64,000 bases of DNA from Acanthosepion lycidas (lineage: Eukaryota; Mollusca; Cephalopoda; Sepiida; Sepiidae). This document shows positions 1-11,063 of this stretch, in pieces (the stretch's first letter is position 1; every line of letters starts with the position of its first letter). The notes below the pieces were generated by a model, which had not been told where the DNA came from, searched no databases, and was given only the letters and a program-made list of their open reading frames with translations. A program made the translations under genes and the position numbers. The stretch covers positions 152,594,098 to 152,658,097 of the forward strand of contig OZ010571.1 of assembly GCA_963932145.1 (NCBI GenBank), read 5' to 3'.

Positions 1-1227
1 TGTGGAAACTCAAATACTTATCGCAGCGTCTTTTCCACTTTTTAAGTGTACAAAGTTTTCTTTAATGATCACAATCATTCACTCACCACATTCTCCTTAA
101 TCTCACCCTCGGTCGAAAATCTTTCTTTTTTAACGGTGATTTTAGTTTTTGGAAGTGCTAGAAATCGTAGAAAGACACAATGCCGACTTTTTATAAAAAT
201 TCGTTATCTCAAATGCTGATTTATTCTCGTCCCAATAATAAAATCTGTATTTATTTACAAAAAGGCCGTAATTTTTGTTTTTTGTTTTATTCCCACTTAT
301 TGATTATTTTTAGTTGGGGGAAATCACTGAGATCTTATATCCGGCAATGACATGAATTTCAAAGCAGATCGATATATTTTAGAAAGACTGACTCAAAATA
401 AAAATTCTTAGACATATCAGTAATCTGCTTGTAATGTTTCAATATCCTAGGATTACAACATTTGTCCATTTTTAAGTTTTGGGAGCAAATTTAGTATATT
501 GTAAATATTTACAATGTTGACAAACAGTAAGAAAAGATTAATCGATTACTGTATATTCAGATTAACATAGTATGGTATAAAACCAATAAGAAGAAAAAGT
601 GATGGAGGGAAGATTGTGTTGCACCAATCTTCTAATTAGCAAGAGTGTGAATGTCTTGTAAATAAGTATTTCAAATGCTGTTTTCTTAAGCTAACTCAGT
701 AACGGGCTACTCATTTTTTTATTCAACTCGATTATTTGGTACTAATCAGGAATGTTTCAACAGACTCAAAAAAAAAAAAATCGATTGGTATCTGGTGAGA
801 ACAGTTGCAAGATTCTTGGGTGGAATTATAAGAACCATATTTGTTTTGTAGAATTTGCAGGCGGTGCAAATGTTAACGGGAAATTAGCGAGACAATTCCA
901 GTCGAACTGTTTACATTCATTTTTGCGCATATGCCTTTGTGAAATGTATGAATCCATCTCTTCAACCCGGTAGCTATGGGTTGAAGAGCAAGCTCTGTGG
1001 CAACCCGTCTAGAAGAAGGAAAGCTGAATTCAAAATCGTATATAGCCCTGGCATAGCACATACCATGCAGCCATCAACAAGATCATGATGTTCACAGCGG
1101 CCGACCTACCACCATGACGATATATTATAATCATTATCTTATTCTCAGGAATATCTTGGACCGTTAACGTTACAGTTCGGTCATTTCTTGGCGTTTCACA
1201 TTTGCAACTTTGTGCCAGAGTAAGCTT
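1..1227. other. AT-rich intergenic or intronic DNA, no gene seen
   Basis: No reading frame here looks like a gene; the short open frames lack recognisable motifs. A fragment near 960-1060 (containing gtctagaagaagga) resembles the segment downstream of the SINE at 16.7-16.9 kb, so it is probably repeat debris. Nothing else is recognised. Confidence 0.5.
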
Positions 1228-1890
1228 GTTGGTTGATTGTGTAGCGGCATATCAACCACGATGGGTTATTTAATGCCGAAATCTAAATATCTTTAACAGA
1301 ATTATATGGCTTCAACTAAATATATTTTGAATGCAATTGTATGCCTTCAACTAAAGATAAAATGTATTGCTGGTAATTCTACTACAAAATATATTGTTGG
1401 TAATTTTACTATGAATAGGTATTTGTGGTAATTTAGTACGAATAGATATTGGTGTTAACTTTACTGTGAATAGGTATTTGTGATAATTTTACTATGAATA
1501 GGTATTGGCGGTAATTTTAGTATGAAAATGTAATGGTGGTAATTTTACTATGAATAGATATTGGTGGTAATTTTACTATGAATAGATATTGGTAGTAATT
1601 TTACTATGAATAGGTATTGGTGGCAATTTTAATATGAAAAAATATTGGTGGTAATTTTTTAATATACAAATGTATTGTTGGTATTTTTACTATAAAAATG
1701 TATTTATATGTGTTTTGTTTTGGTTGAGGGTTCACTATTTGCCCTTAGCTGGTAACTCGATACCACTTCGGGTCAGGCTGGACCTAGGAATAACAGCAAT
1801 TAAGAGGTGGTTCCACGCTCCTCAAAAGCTCCCGATCAGAGGCCTTGCTGACGGATGTAGTTTATCGTCATACCCAGGGCTACCAAGAGT
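1228..1890 (+). mobile_element. Composite repeat family, copy 1 (head + minisatellite + conserved core)
   Basis: Three parts can be seen. A head (about 1228-1300) contains tagcggcatatcaacca and gggttatttaatgccgaaat. A minisatellite (1368-1700) follows. A core (about 1727-1885) contains caattaagaggtggttcca, ctcaaaagctcccgatcaga and gatgtagtttatcgtc. The same order occurs at 4.5-4.9 kb (+), 6.4-6.8 kb (-) and 54.1-54.6 kb (+), so this is a dispersed element, not local sequence. There is no long ORF. A non-autonomous DNA element (Helentron-like elements often carry minisatellites) is one possibility, but the class is not established. Confidence 0.6.
1368..1700 (+). repeat. 28-bp minisatellite inside composite repeat copy 1
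   Basis: About eleven imperfect tandem units of roughly 28 bp with the core ggtggtaattttactatgaa. Units vary by point changes (ggtggt, ggcggt, ggtagt) and small indels. Related units occur in the other composite copies in the form attgctggtaataattttt. Confidence 0.85.
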
Positions 1891-1899
1891 ACATTAAGC

Positions 1900-2640
1900 T
1901 TTGCATAACGAGCCTATTCTTTCGTATGGCGATGGTTAACAAACTAGCTTAACAGGCCAAATGTTAAAATAGTTATGTCACTGCTAGATGTCATAGGCGG
2001 TTTTACGGACAGCATTGCGGTTATCGATACGAAAACTTGAATTGGCGAGCCGTGTTCAAATTTCAGCCTAGCAAGTTGCGTTCACTTTTACGCAAATTCT
2101 CTACCCCTTTCTCCTCACCAGCAGGGTATAATGTGCTATGAAGTCTTGAGTGGAAATCATTCTAAGGGAAGATAAAATCTTGAATTCGACGTCCTGAAGA
2201 AGGGGACGGGAAAGAACTACACTATCTTTTCCAATAAGACATGGCAATTCAAAGATTATAAGGAAAAGGGAATATGTGGACAGCAATGACTGTTTAGGTT
2301 CCGAAGGATATGGCATCCTTTCCGAATTTTCCAAGGTGGTCGTCTGGGGGTGCAAAATGATACATATATTTTACTGGAAGTCCTGCTATAAGATAGGCCT
2401 TCAATCCTCGGAGAAGATTTTTACACTATTTTTAGTGCAAGCAACACACTGAGTTAACTAGACTCATTGAGTAATCTAGATATCAGATGATACACCTGAC
2501 TATTGATGAAAATATGTGAACTGATCACAGGAGCAACACGAGTGCTATCGAATAATAATAATAATAAATTCCTTTTATAAATGGACATAAATTTGGGCTT
2601 ACATAAAACAATTGTATTGCCTTATAATCCTTTATTCAAT
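1900..2640. other. Unassigned DNA with a short (AAT)n tract
   Basis: No gene or known repeat recognised. A short (AAT)n run lies near 2550-2570. The 84-codon minus-strand frame at 2101-2355 has no recognisable motif and is treated as chance. Confidence 0.4.
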
Positions 2641-4115
2641 ATAAACAAGTGATCCCGACCTTGTACCTAAGTAAAAAGCATAATAGCTCAGGCGAACGCT
2701 CTGATTCTTCTATCAGACTATTAGCCTTCTACCTCTTTTTGGTAATGTACTAGAGGCTCTAATCAACTCCTAATTGGTTAAGCAGATTTCTGTTTCAGAT
2801 AAGCAATATAAATTCTGATTCACTGGGTCATCTACTGATGTATTAACGATTATTGCTTCAGATAAGAATGGTAAAGCTCCGATTGTTGCTTTGGATATTT
2901 CGAAGGCATTTGACAGGGTTTGGTATGCTAGTCTTCTTCACAAGGTGAAAGATTATGGTATTTCTCGGTGAATTTTTGAACTTATTGAGTCTTTCTTATC
3001 GAATCTCGGAATGAAAGTTTTCTCGATTGGCCACTCTTCTACATCTTTTTACATTAATGCAGGTGTGCCCCAGGGTGCTCTCCTTGGACCTACATTATTC
3101 CTAATTTTCATCAACAACCTATCTGGTGGCATCAATTCCCAACACGGTATCTGTGCTGATGATACAACCTATTTACTCTTGTCTTAATAATAAGTCTCAT
3201 CAGTTCACTACGGTCAAATTGGCAGATGATGTAAAAAATGACCTACAGCTTTTTGTTAACTGGGGCAAGGGATGGCTTGTTAATTTTAACCCCCTCCAAA
3301 ACGAAACTCTCCTCTATTAATCATCTGAGAGAACCCATTCTGCCTTCCATCAGAATGGCTGATGCTAACCTTCAGGAAGGTGATTTGTGCGGCTTCCCCG
3401 GCTAACGTTTTCCACTGACATGAAGTGGGAAGATTATATTGCGTCAATTGCTAGGTCTGATACTAGAAAAAGTTGGTTCACTATGTCGAGCTAAACAATT
3501 TTTCTCCTCCGAATCTACACATATATCTATACATATTTATAAGTATACCATTCAACTATGCATTGAATATTCCTGCCGCATATAATCTGATGCTCCTGTT
3601 ATATATTTAAAGATCCTCGATAAAATCAAAAGAAGAATCTGCAATGTTATTGGTCGTGACCTGGCATCTCAGCTGCAGTCACTTTCCCACACCTTCTTAC
3701 CTGTGCCTTTTCTATAAATACTTTCATGATGATTGTTCCGATTAATTTTCATCTATAATACCTTGACTCTATGAATTTAAGCGTAAAACTAGAATGGCGG
3801 CAAAATATCATTTTATAGTTGAAATGGCTAGATGTAACCGGAAGTTCTATGCTAACACGTTATTTTTTCGCACTTCTCGCTTTTGGAACTCTCTTTCGGC
3901 TTCTTGGTTTCCAGTCAAGTTTGATCTTCAAAAATTTAAATACAATGGCAATCCTTCTCTTCTGTCTTCTTAATTATTGTTCTTTTATTGTTTCTGTAGT
4001 TTTATTGTTGTCGATTCTTAATAATGCTTTTCTTTTTCTCATACTCTTTCATACTAAGTAACCAACTGTGTCTTAATGGCTTTATTGCCTTACTTGGAAA
4101 AATAATTAAAAGATA
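2640..4115 (+). pseudogene. Jockey/CR1-like LINE remnant (reverse transcriptase to 3' end)
   Basis: Translating across frames gives a degraded non-LTR reverse transcriptase. An N-terminal motif region lies around 2690-2760. Motif A reads ALDISKAFDRVW (about 2890-2930), followed by AGVPQGALLGPTLF (about 3060-3100) and the catalytic stretch ADDTT (about 3150-3165), where the usual Tyr before ADD is Cys. A TGA at 2969-2971 and several frameshifts break it. The C-terminal part runs to about 4060, and a short 3' tail ends near 4110. A second 3' end of the same family lies inverted at 41185-41770. The clade assignment comes from the general RT motif pattern and is approximate. It is a dead copy. 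Confidence 0.8.
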
Positions 4116-4530
4116 AATAGAATTCACTATATAAGGTAGTCCTGAAGCAGATATGAGTTTAATATTAATCTCACTCTTAGATTGAATACATTAACTGACT
4201 GATTATCTTAAATAATGATCGCGACTTAAGTTGTGCTTGAGGCATATTAATAATTTTTTTTTTCAGCCTTCCCATGGGAAGATTTAATTTTCGTCACAAC
4301 ACACACTCAATACGTTCTCTTCTTCTTCTTTTTGTTCCCACACCATCTATCTGGCCTCTTTTTTTATTTTACGTACCTAAGGAATTCTCTTTCATTTTTT
4401 TAATCTTTTTTCATTCAACTTTTCTCACTTTATGTTTTTCTTTCTCTTTTCTCGGCATACATTCTGCTTTTTATGTGTGTATCATGAAACACAACGTTTA
4501 GCCACAAGACTCGCCTTCCTGGATGCTTTA
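4116..4530. other. Pyrimidine-rich DNA, no gene seen
   Basis: T/C-rich sequence. The 75-codon open frame at 4274-4501 is a low-complexity Phe/Leu/Ser translation and is not supported as a gene. Confidence 0.4.
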
Positions 4531-4937
4531 TACGGTTTGGTTTGGTTTGTTTTACGGAATATCAACCTCAATGCCGACAAGATTTTTATTGCTGGTAATA
4601 TATATATTTAAAAAAAATGTATTGCTCTTAATATTTTTTTCTTCAAATATTTACTGCTGGTAATAATGTATTGCTGGCAATAATTTTTTACAAAAATGTA
4701 TTGTTGGTATTAAAACCTATTTTTACACTTTACCTTAGTACGGAGGTTAACTATTTTCCCATAACTGGGACCCTAACAGCTGTCACCACTCCGGATCAGG
4801 GTGGACCTGGGAACATCAATTAAGAGGTGGTTCCACGTTCCTCAAAACCTCCTGTCGGGCCTAGCTTTTCGTCTTACCCTTGACGCAGATGTAGTTTATT
4901 GTCATACCCAGGACACGGATGCATTATACGGTTTTTC
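4530..4937 (+). mobile_element. Composite repeat family, copy 2
   Basis: The shortened head has ggaatatcaacctcaatgcc, followed by irregular attgctggtaat units (4580-4720) and the core with caattaagaggtggttcca (about 4818), gatgtagtttattgtc and catacccagg. Just before the head, at about 4520-4540, the sequence ggatgctttatacggttt matches the 3' end of the core (gatgcattatacggttt at about 4918-4936). This suggests a second copy once lay in tandem upstream. Confidence 0.6.
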
Positions 4938-5059
4938 TATTTTTTCGACCGGGCAAAAATTTAGTGAATTACTAATTTTCCGTTAATATACTTGATAACA
5001 TGAGCCAGAACCTCACACGACAGTGCCAATAATGTGGGCCTCTCTAGAAAGAACTATGA

Positions 5060-5740
5060 CAGATAACTCCTGTTTATTTAATCAAATATGACATTGAAAT
5101 TCAAAGGCGAATAGCGAAAAATGTCTTTCAAAAGCTAAACAAAATAAGAAACGGGAAAATTTCGTTAGACTCAAAGAAAAATTCCTGAAATTCTATCTAA
5201 TATCAATCCTCCTATGTGTCAATGAATGTTGTAAAATTTCTTCACTGATGAAGGGGAGACTTTAGGCAACAGAAATGTTCTAAAGAAGGATGCTGAGAAT
5301 ATCATGGATGAAGTATGTGAGCAACATGGAAGTTTAAAGGAAAATGGAAAGAAAAAGAACATTTATACTTAGAATCAGATATCTGAAGTTTTTGGAGCAC
5401 ATAATATGGAAAGAATGCTTGGAGAATTTGACACTCACAGGACATATTAAAGGGTCAGAAGGAAATAGCGAATAACCTGCCTAACAAACTTACGTAAATT
5501 AAAGCGTTATCAGAGATTTGGAGTGATTATAAAAGGACGTACATTGCTAAGAGCTACAAAGGACAGAAAATTTAGGAGAGCCATAATCGCCCACATCCCG
5601 ATGGAACACGGATCACAGAAGTTGCAGTTTTCAGTCTCAAGACTTTGGTGTATACATAAACTTGCAAGTAATGCATTTATGATAAAGCAAGTGTTAACTT
5701 GCTCGAATTGTGTATAATGTTGTTCGTTCAATCTTCATGA
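5060..5740 (+). pseudogene. APE-type LINE remnant, C-terminal region
   Basis: Broken frames translate to a C-terminal LINE region seen repeatedly in this window: DIEIQRRIAKNVFQKLNK at about 5090-5145, then a region corresponding to the zinc-ribbon-like tail, ending with a LLRATKDRKFRRAIIAHIP-type stretch (5540-5605). The same family recurs at 8725-8990, 36590-37000, 45955-46474 plus 49419-50320, and 54825-55005 (minus). There are many stops and frameshifts. The clade (RTE-like or related) cannot be settled from this fragment. Confidence 0.75.
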
Positions 5741-5889
5741 GTGATCCACTATTGTGGCTTTGTATCTGTTGTGACCAAGTAAATGTTTAAAGAAATAACA
5801 AAAAAGTATTGCAGATATATCATATATTAAACAGTAAGTACATCCTAAGAGTATTAAACGACTAGTGAGTATGTGTCAGTTGACCCAGC

Positions 5890-6330
5890 GTTCAATCTAT
5901 TCGACTGTTAATATTTAGCAACCTTCCCACGAGGTAGGATGTGACACAAGGCCGAGTTTAATGTGGGGCAACCCGAGCCCGTAGGCTCGGCCAAAAATTC
6001 CCCATAGACCCCGGATAAAATGGGGTCGGGTAGCTGTTTCCCGAGACGAGACTCTGCCCTTCGACATAGTCTCGTCTGGGGGTCCTCTCTGCCCGCAGGC
6101 AGACAGTTTGACCAGCATAGCCGAACAGATCTATTCGACTGTTGATATTTAGTAGCCCCCACCCCCACCCCGAGGGATATATGTGACACAAGACCGAGTT
6201 TACCGTGGGTTCTCCGACCCCGTAGGCTTGACCGAAAATATTCCCTTTGAACCCGCCTAAACAGATTCTGGGACTGTCTACCTCCCGGCGTCGGCGATTA
6301 ATCTTTAATAGAAATGTAAAAATTTGTGAG
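5890..6330 (+). repeat. GC-rich tandem duplication, two ~235-bp units
   Basis: The segment beginning tctattcgactgttaatatt (about 5896) is repeated at about 6130 as tctattcgactgttgatatt. Both are followed by tgtgacacaaggccgagttta-type sequence and a segment with a cccgtaggct hairpin. The block is much richer in GC than its surroundings. A related piece (gtgacacaaggt, then gtggggacccgag) lies at 10369-10415. The overlapping minus-strand open frames are products of the GC-rich repeat. Confidence 0.7.
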
Positions 6331-6422
6331 TTAAACATTTTTTCGAGGAATATTTAATCATGAAAACATTGGCAGTTATTCAAAAGAATAACATTTTCTA
6401 AGATTGGAAGATTGAAGGTTTT

Positions 6423-6800
6423 GAGGAGTGTGGAACCACCTCTTAATTGATGTTGTTATCAAGTCCACCCTAACTTGGGGTGGTAGCACCTGTTAGGATC
6501 CCAGCTATGGGCAAATAGTGAACAGGCAAACAAAAACAAAACACTACAAAGTATAAAAATACATCATTATAGTAAGACTACCAGTAATACATATTTATAG
6601 AAAAATGACCAACAATATATTTTATCTGTAGGCATGCAATTGTATTCAAAATATTTAAATTTCAGCATTAAATAACCCATAGTGGTTGATATGCCGCTAA
6701 ACAAAATCAACCAAACCAAGCAAAATGTTTAGATTTCGGCATCAAATAACCCATAGAGTTTGATATGACGTTAAACAAAATCAACCAATCAATTAAATCT
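6423..6800 (-). mobile_element. Composite repeat family, copy 3 (inverted)
   Basis: Read on the minus strand, the head is at 6640-6800 (ggttgattttgtttagcggc, gggttatttaatgctgaaat), degenerate minisatellite units are at about 6545-6640, and the core is at 6423-6540 (caattaagaggtggttccac). The head appears twice (about 6660-6715 and 6730-6790), so this copy keeps a duplicated head. It confirms that the head, minisatellite and core travel together. Confidence 0.6.
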
Positions 6801-8725
6801 TACTGTCATAAACCCTGACTTATGATTTCGTTTGTATTGATGTCAAAGGTATTCAACTCTAACAAAAAATTAATCTTCATTAAGTGAGAATTTTAGAACC
6901 CGGAGTTTACTCTTTCTATCTGTTGTCCGTGTTAGTGGTCTTGGGAAGAATTCTGCTTTTAATGTAGATTTTCGTGGAAGTTTCATTCCCATCAAAGGGA
7001 TTAGCACTATGAACACTTACAAATGATTCACGCTTAATGAAGTAATGTTTAAACTGCACTCATATTTAAAACTAATGCATTGCTCCATATGTTGTATAGC
7101 CCCTTGATTGGGGTCTTGATCTTGGGCGACGGCGTCGATTCACTCATATTGATGTTGCCTTCTCTCTCTCATAGTTGGTTTGGTTCGGAGGTAAAGAGAA
7201 CTTCAACAAAGGAATTTTAAACTTAACTATTTTATTCAACAAGTCGACGTGTACATTTTCTAACTAGTCAGTGGGGTCGCTCTCACCCTCCACTGGGAGA
7301 CTGTGCAGTCACGAAAAAAAAACACGTCTATATTGTATGACGGTTTAGAAACAACTCCCCGAAAAACCTTTCTCTATCTAATCATTCCCACGCGTGTTCA
7401 GCCAATCACAATTGGCTTCCTATGTTTTGTCCTGTAACTGACCTCAAAGGTCAAACTGAGGAAGTCAGAGAAGAACGCACTTCTCTAAAAATTAATACTC
7501 TGCTAAAATATTATTTAACATAAACACAGGAAATCGCTATCTCTCGCCTTGTAACCCGACATGGTTGTGGTTTTGGTAGGGAGGCGTCATGTACCGAGCC
7601 TTGGCGGAGCGTATTTGTTTCTACATTGTTCGCTTTTGGCTATGATATAGATAGCATTACGGAAGTCATACTTCCAGCGATGCCGTGTTAACATCGCCAT
7701 GCGCTAGATAGTACTGGGATACATGCTACCAATAGCAGGAGAAGATATAATCCTTTGTGTCTGCTTTATTTATTTTTGTCGGATTTTTTAAATTAAAAAT
7801 TATCAATTTTTTTACATTAGGAATTATCTCCTACTCACTACGTTCCGATCATTGTACCAAACAACCTTCTTCAGTAGTAATGTTCTTATAATATATTGTA
7901 TTAGTTAGTATTCACCAGTTTTATTAACCCTATTAAAAAGTATATGACTCTTCGGCAATGCCAGACTCACAACTATCATGTAACAAGATACGTATTAACC
8001 AACTCATTAGCCTTTTAGGTTACACGTAGCTTTGTACTGAAATTCTCAAGTTTTAAAACTAAATTATGAATCTGTTTGAATCTCCTGACTCAGGTGGTGG
8101 AATCTTCTTTTAGCTTTTTTTTTCTTTAGTTCTTGATCAGAGGGTCTCATATAGTATTCATCAGAATCAGACAGAGAAACTTGTCAGTGTGCGTCCATTA
8201 TTTCCTTACTCTTATACCCCAGAGTCTTTCCTCTCTATTATCTTGACTTCAATCAACAAAAGTTGAAGACCAACGTTTTCTTTCCATATATGATTAGCCA
8301 TGCCTGATTTCAACGCCTCTCCTGAAACAATCACTTTTCAATGTTCTCCCTTACTTTTAACGTGAGACAAATATCTCCTTTGCACACATTACCACATCTG
8401 CACAAGAAGAAATATAAAAAGTTCTTAGTCATGTTTTCTGCCTAGGGAAACTTGGTTCGGGAGAGATATGTTTTTTGAATACCCCCTTGATGTTGTATGG
8501 GCAGCAGATCTTTTGAATCTTTTCAGATGCATTCCTTAAGTATGGTAGATTTTTGTAGTCCCGATTATTCTGTCCCTGCTCGGGGAAGCTGATGTTATGC
8601 TTGCAGAATAGATGTTACACTCATTAGTTGGAAAGTGTCTAGGTTGCCACTTGTGAGTTTGGCCCGTTGCTGTAGGCAGCAAATGACCCCTTTTTGACGC
8701 TGTATAATGACAATCATGGAAAAAC
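6800..8725. other. Unassigned DNA; 7090-7745 resembles retroelement LTR or other repeat
   Basis: No coding evidence. The stretch 7090-7745 has higher GC than its neighbours, a CCAAT-like box (agccaatcac) and no ORF, the look of an LTR or long repeat. I could not find matching termini with a target duplication, so it stays unassigned. The remainder is AT-rich without recognisable features. Confidence 0.3.
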
Positions 8726-8990
8726 AAGACAATATAATAAAGGAAGTGAGAAGAAAGGACTAACCACCAACAGAATGTATGGTCATTAGTCATAGATAGA
8801 GTTCAAGAATTGGAAACATTAAATCAAGCAAGTACAGAAATTTAACTATCTGGTTAGTGTTATAACAGACGCTGGAATTGTGACACCGAAATTCGAAGGC
8901 GAATTAGAATGAAAAAAAGAAAAAAATTCCAAATACTGAACAAAGTATCAAGGGACAGAAAAATTTAGTTAGAATAAAAAAAGAAAAGAC
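8725..8990 (+). pseudogene. APE-type LINE fragment (same family as 5.1 kb)
   Basis: Short pieces in shifting frames match the same family: a KKGLTTN-like stretch (about 8755-8775), a KQVQKFNYL-type region (8825-8850) and DTEIRRRI (8880-8910). The copy is heavily degraded, with stops in every frame. Confidence 0.65.
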
Positions 8991-9054
8991 TACCTGATTA
9001 TCTTTTTGACATTTTTTTAGTAAATCCCTGTATCATATAGATAAAATAAATGGG

Positions 9055-9300
9055 TACTTGCATTATTTACATTATTCGGACTGTTATCCTCATTTCATTG
9101 TCATATTCACAACGTTTCGGTCGTTGTGTGCTACTGCCTTCTTCAGGTGATTGGAATTTCGAACCGAACCCTTTATTTCGTCTACAGAGGTTCGAAATTC
9201 AATCACCTGAATAAGTCCGGAGCGTTAAATGGCCGAAGCGTTGTGAATATGGCAATGAATATGAGGATAACAGTCCGAATATTGTAAATAATGTAACTAT
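9055..9300. repeat. Foldback of two inverted element tails
   Basis: The left arm (about 9070-9150, attattcggactgttatcct and acaacgtttcggtcgttgtg) and the right arm (about 9205-9297, aggataacagtccgaatatt and gccgaagcgttgtgaatatg) are reverse complements with some mismatches. This is the same tail as at the 3' end of the SINE-like element at 14.26-14.61 kb, present here twice in opposite orientation. Confidence 0.75.
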
Positions 9301-9625
9301 TTTCATTATTCAGACTATTGTCTTCATTTTGTCTCCATATTTATTACAACGTTTCGGCCGTTGTACACTCCGGCCTTCTTCAAGTGGTGGAAATGTCGAA
9401 CTTAACCCTTTATTTCGCTCACTGGGGTAGACTGTTCTAGTTCCACGTGCCTTTTTTAATGGATGTCAGTTATCAGTTATCCTGTTAATTCCCCTTTCCA
9501 AGTTCTCCACTGCCTTAACCGGGTATGGAGCGTGAGTTCAATATCGGCCGAAACGTTGTAATAAATATGGCGACAAAGATGAGGATAATAGTCCGAATAA
9601 TGTAAATAATGTACATAATGCCTCA
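9300..9625. mobile_element. SINE-like element with inverted terminal arms, degraded copy
   Basis: The arms are attattcagactattgtct (about 9306) and aataatagtccgaataatg (about 9583-9601), with internal sequence shared with the element at 14.26-14.61 kb (cctttatttcgctcactgggg and cttccaagttctccactgcc-type blocks in minus orientation). It lies next to the 9055-9300 foldback. Confidence 0.65.
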
Positions 9626-9960
9626 TCTCAGAAATATAGACAGTAAATAAATGGAGTCTGTATAATAAACAGAAAATAAAATTTTCAACGCTTTTTCGCA
9701 CGTCAACGAGTAAGAAAAAACATACCAAAGTTCAAACATACGATGTTATATCAGCAATTTCCCAGGTGTACGTGTTGTGATTTAACCGTTTAATGAAAAT
9801 ATACTTCCAACTAACGCATATTGCTGCCCAACATTCTAATCCAGTTTTCCAATAAGCTTTGTGCTATCCAAAGGTGTCGCCTGTAATCGGGATCATCGAG
9901 TCAATGCGAGCGATCCTTTCCTTAACAGCATCATATTTACTTCGCCAGGGCTACATACAG

Positions 9961-10176
9961 CTTTGAATTCAATTTTCCTTCTCCTAGACCGATTGCCACC
10001 CAAGGCTACAGAACCCAATCTGTCCTACTATTTACCCATAGCTGGGAGAGAAGAGTTTAATTCATACGTTTCCTGAGGCTATTAGCACGTAAGTGAATGT
10101 AATGAACTCGACTGAAATTCGAACACGGCTCTCCGATTTTCCAATCTGAACCTCAATCCATTACTCTACCGTCATG
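9961..10176 (-). mobile_element. tRNA-derived SINE, partial (minus)
   Basis: On the minus strand it starts with a tRNA-like head (aatggattgaggttcagat...), carries a B-box-like ttcgaatttcagtcgag, then cattcacttacgtgctaat, a block with cagctatgggtaaatagtag, and ends in gccttgggtggcaatcg. The 3' tail present in other copies is missing. It is the same family as 11581-11868, 15366-15652, 16697-16880 and 18736-19021. Confidence 0.75.
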
Positions 10177-10368
10177 TATTCAAATATTTAAACGTTGTAT
10201 TCGAACGGATGTACTATCTTTACGGTGACATAAAGCGTTCGAAGAATATGTCTGTATCAAATCTTGTGTGAAGCTCGGCACATCTGCTGCTAAGATCCTC
10301 CAATGAATTGATCAGACCATTGACAAATATTCTCAAGGAGATTTACTTGACCCGCCACTGAGTCAGGT

Positions 10369-10415
10369 TGTGACACAAGGTCAGTTTTTAACGTGGGGAC
10401 CCGAGTGTTTCACTC
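10369..10415 (+). repeat. Fragment of the GC-rich repeat seen at 5.9-6.3 kb
   Basis: gtgacacaaggt followed by gtggggacccgag and the hairpin cccgagtg...cactcggg. It lies directly before the 10-bp array. Confidence 0.6.
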
Positions 10416-10420
10416 GGGCC

Positions 10421-10533
10421 GCTGGTCTAAACTGGTCTTAGCTGGTCATAGCTTGTCCAAGATGGTCAGTACTGGTCTAAGCTAGTCAAAGCTGGTCTCA
10501 GCTTGTCATAGCTGGTCCAGACTGGTCAGAGCC
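10421..10533 (+). repeat. 10-bp tandem array, 11 units
   Basis: Eleven consecutive units, each exactly 10 bp, with consensus gctggtcata, and no length variation across the array. It lies next to the GC-rich hairpin. There is no ORF. Confidence 0.9.
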
Positions 10534-10559
10534 GTGATACCACCAGCATAGGGACGGAT

Positions 10560-11061
10560 CCCTGTGTCAGGTAAGTATCAGAATGTGTATACCACTCGAG
10601 AGAGCGGTTTAGACATTTGACAAATATTCTCAAGATCAAACACAAGTTCTTTTTAGTGGCGTATCAAGGCTGGTCGAATGTCGGTTTAAGATGGCGAAGG
10701 CTCAAAGCGACTAGTTACCAGAAAAATGAGAAAAAAATTGACCTCACTCATGTTAACAGCCTCCGAACAGTTCATATTATTTATTAGAGTAATAGTTAAA
10801 TTTTTCTTAAGTAAATTTCGGGAAACATTCTGATATCGACCTGTACCATATAGGTGCTTACCCTGGAGTTATGATCAGTACTGCAGTGAGTTTGGTACCC
10901 TTTTTCTTTTTACTCCACTAAGTTGTTTTTTTGTTTTTTTTATCCAAAGAAGCAAAGTTAAAAATCAGTATTCTGTAGTTTGGTTAATGAAATATTAATT
11001 ATAAGAAGTAGATTGAGTCGATAATTTTCAGTGCGCCTTCGTCGTACAAAATAAATTGATA
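10560..11061. other. No gene seen
   Basis: AT-rich DNA without recognisable motifs. A T-rich run lies at about 10925-10945. Confidence 0.4.
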
Positions 11062-11063
11062 TA

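Noticed and set aside
5908..6338. Three overlapping minus-strand frames of 67-126 codons
   Set aside because: GC-rich tandem repeat with few stops; frames overlap in different phases and have no motif.
7090..7745. Candidate LTR
   Set aside because: LTR-like composition, but I found no matching TG...CA ends with a target duplication, so it is left unassigned.
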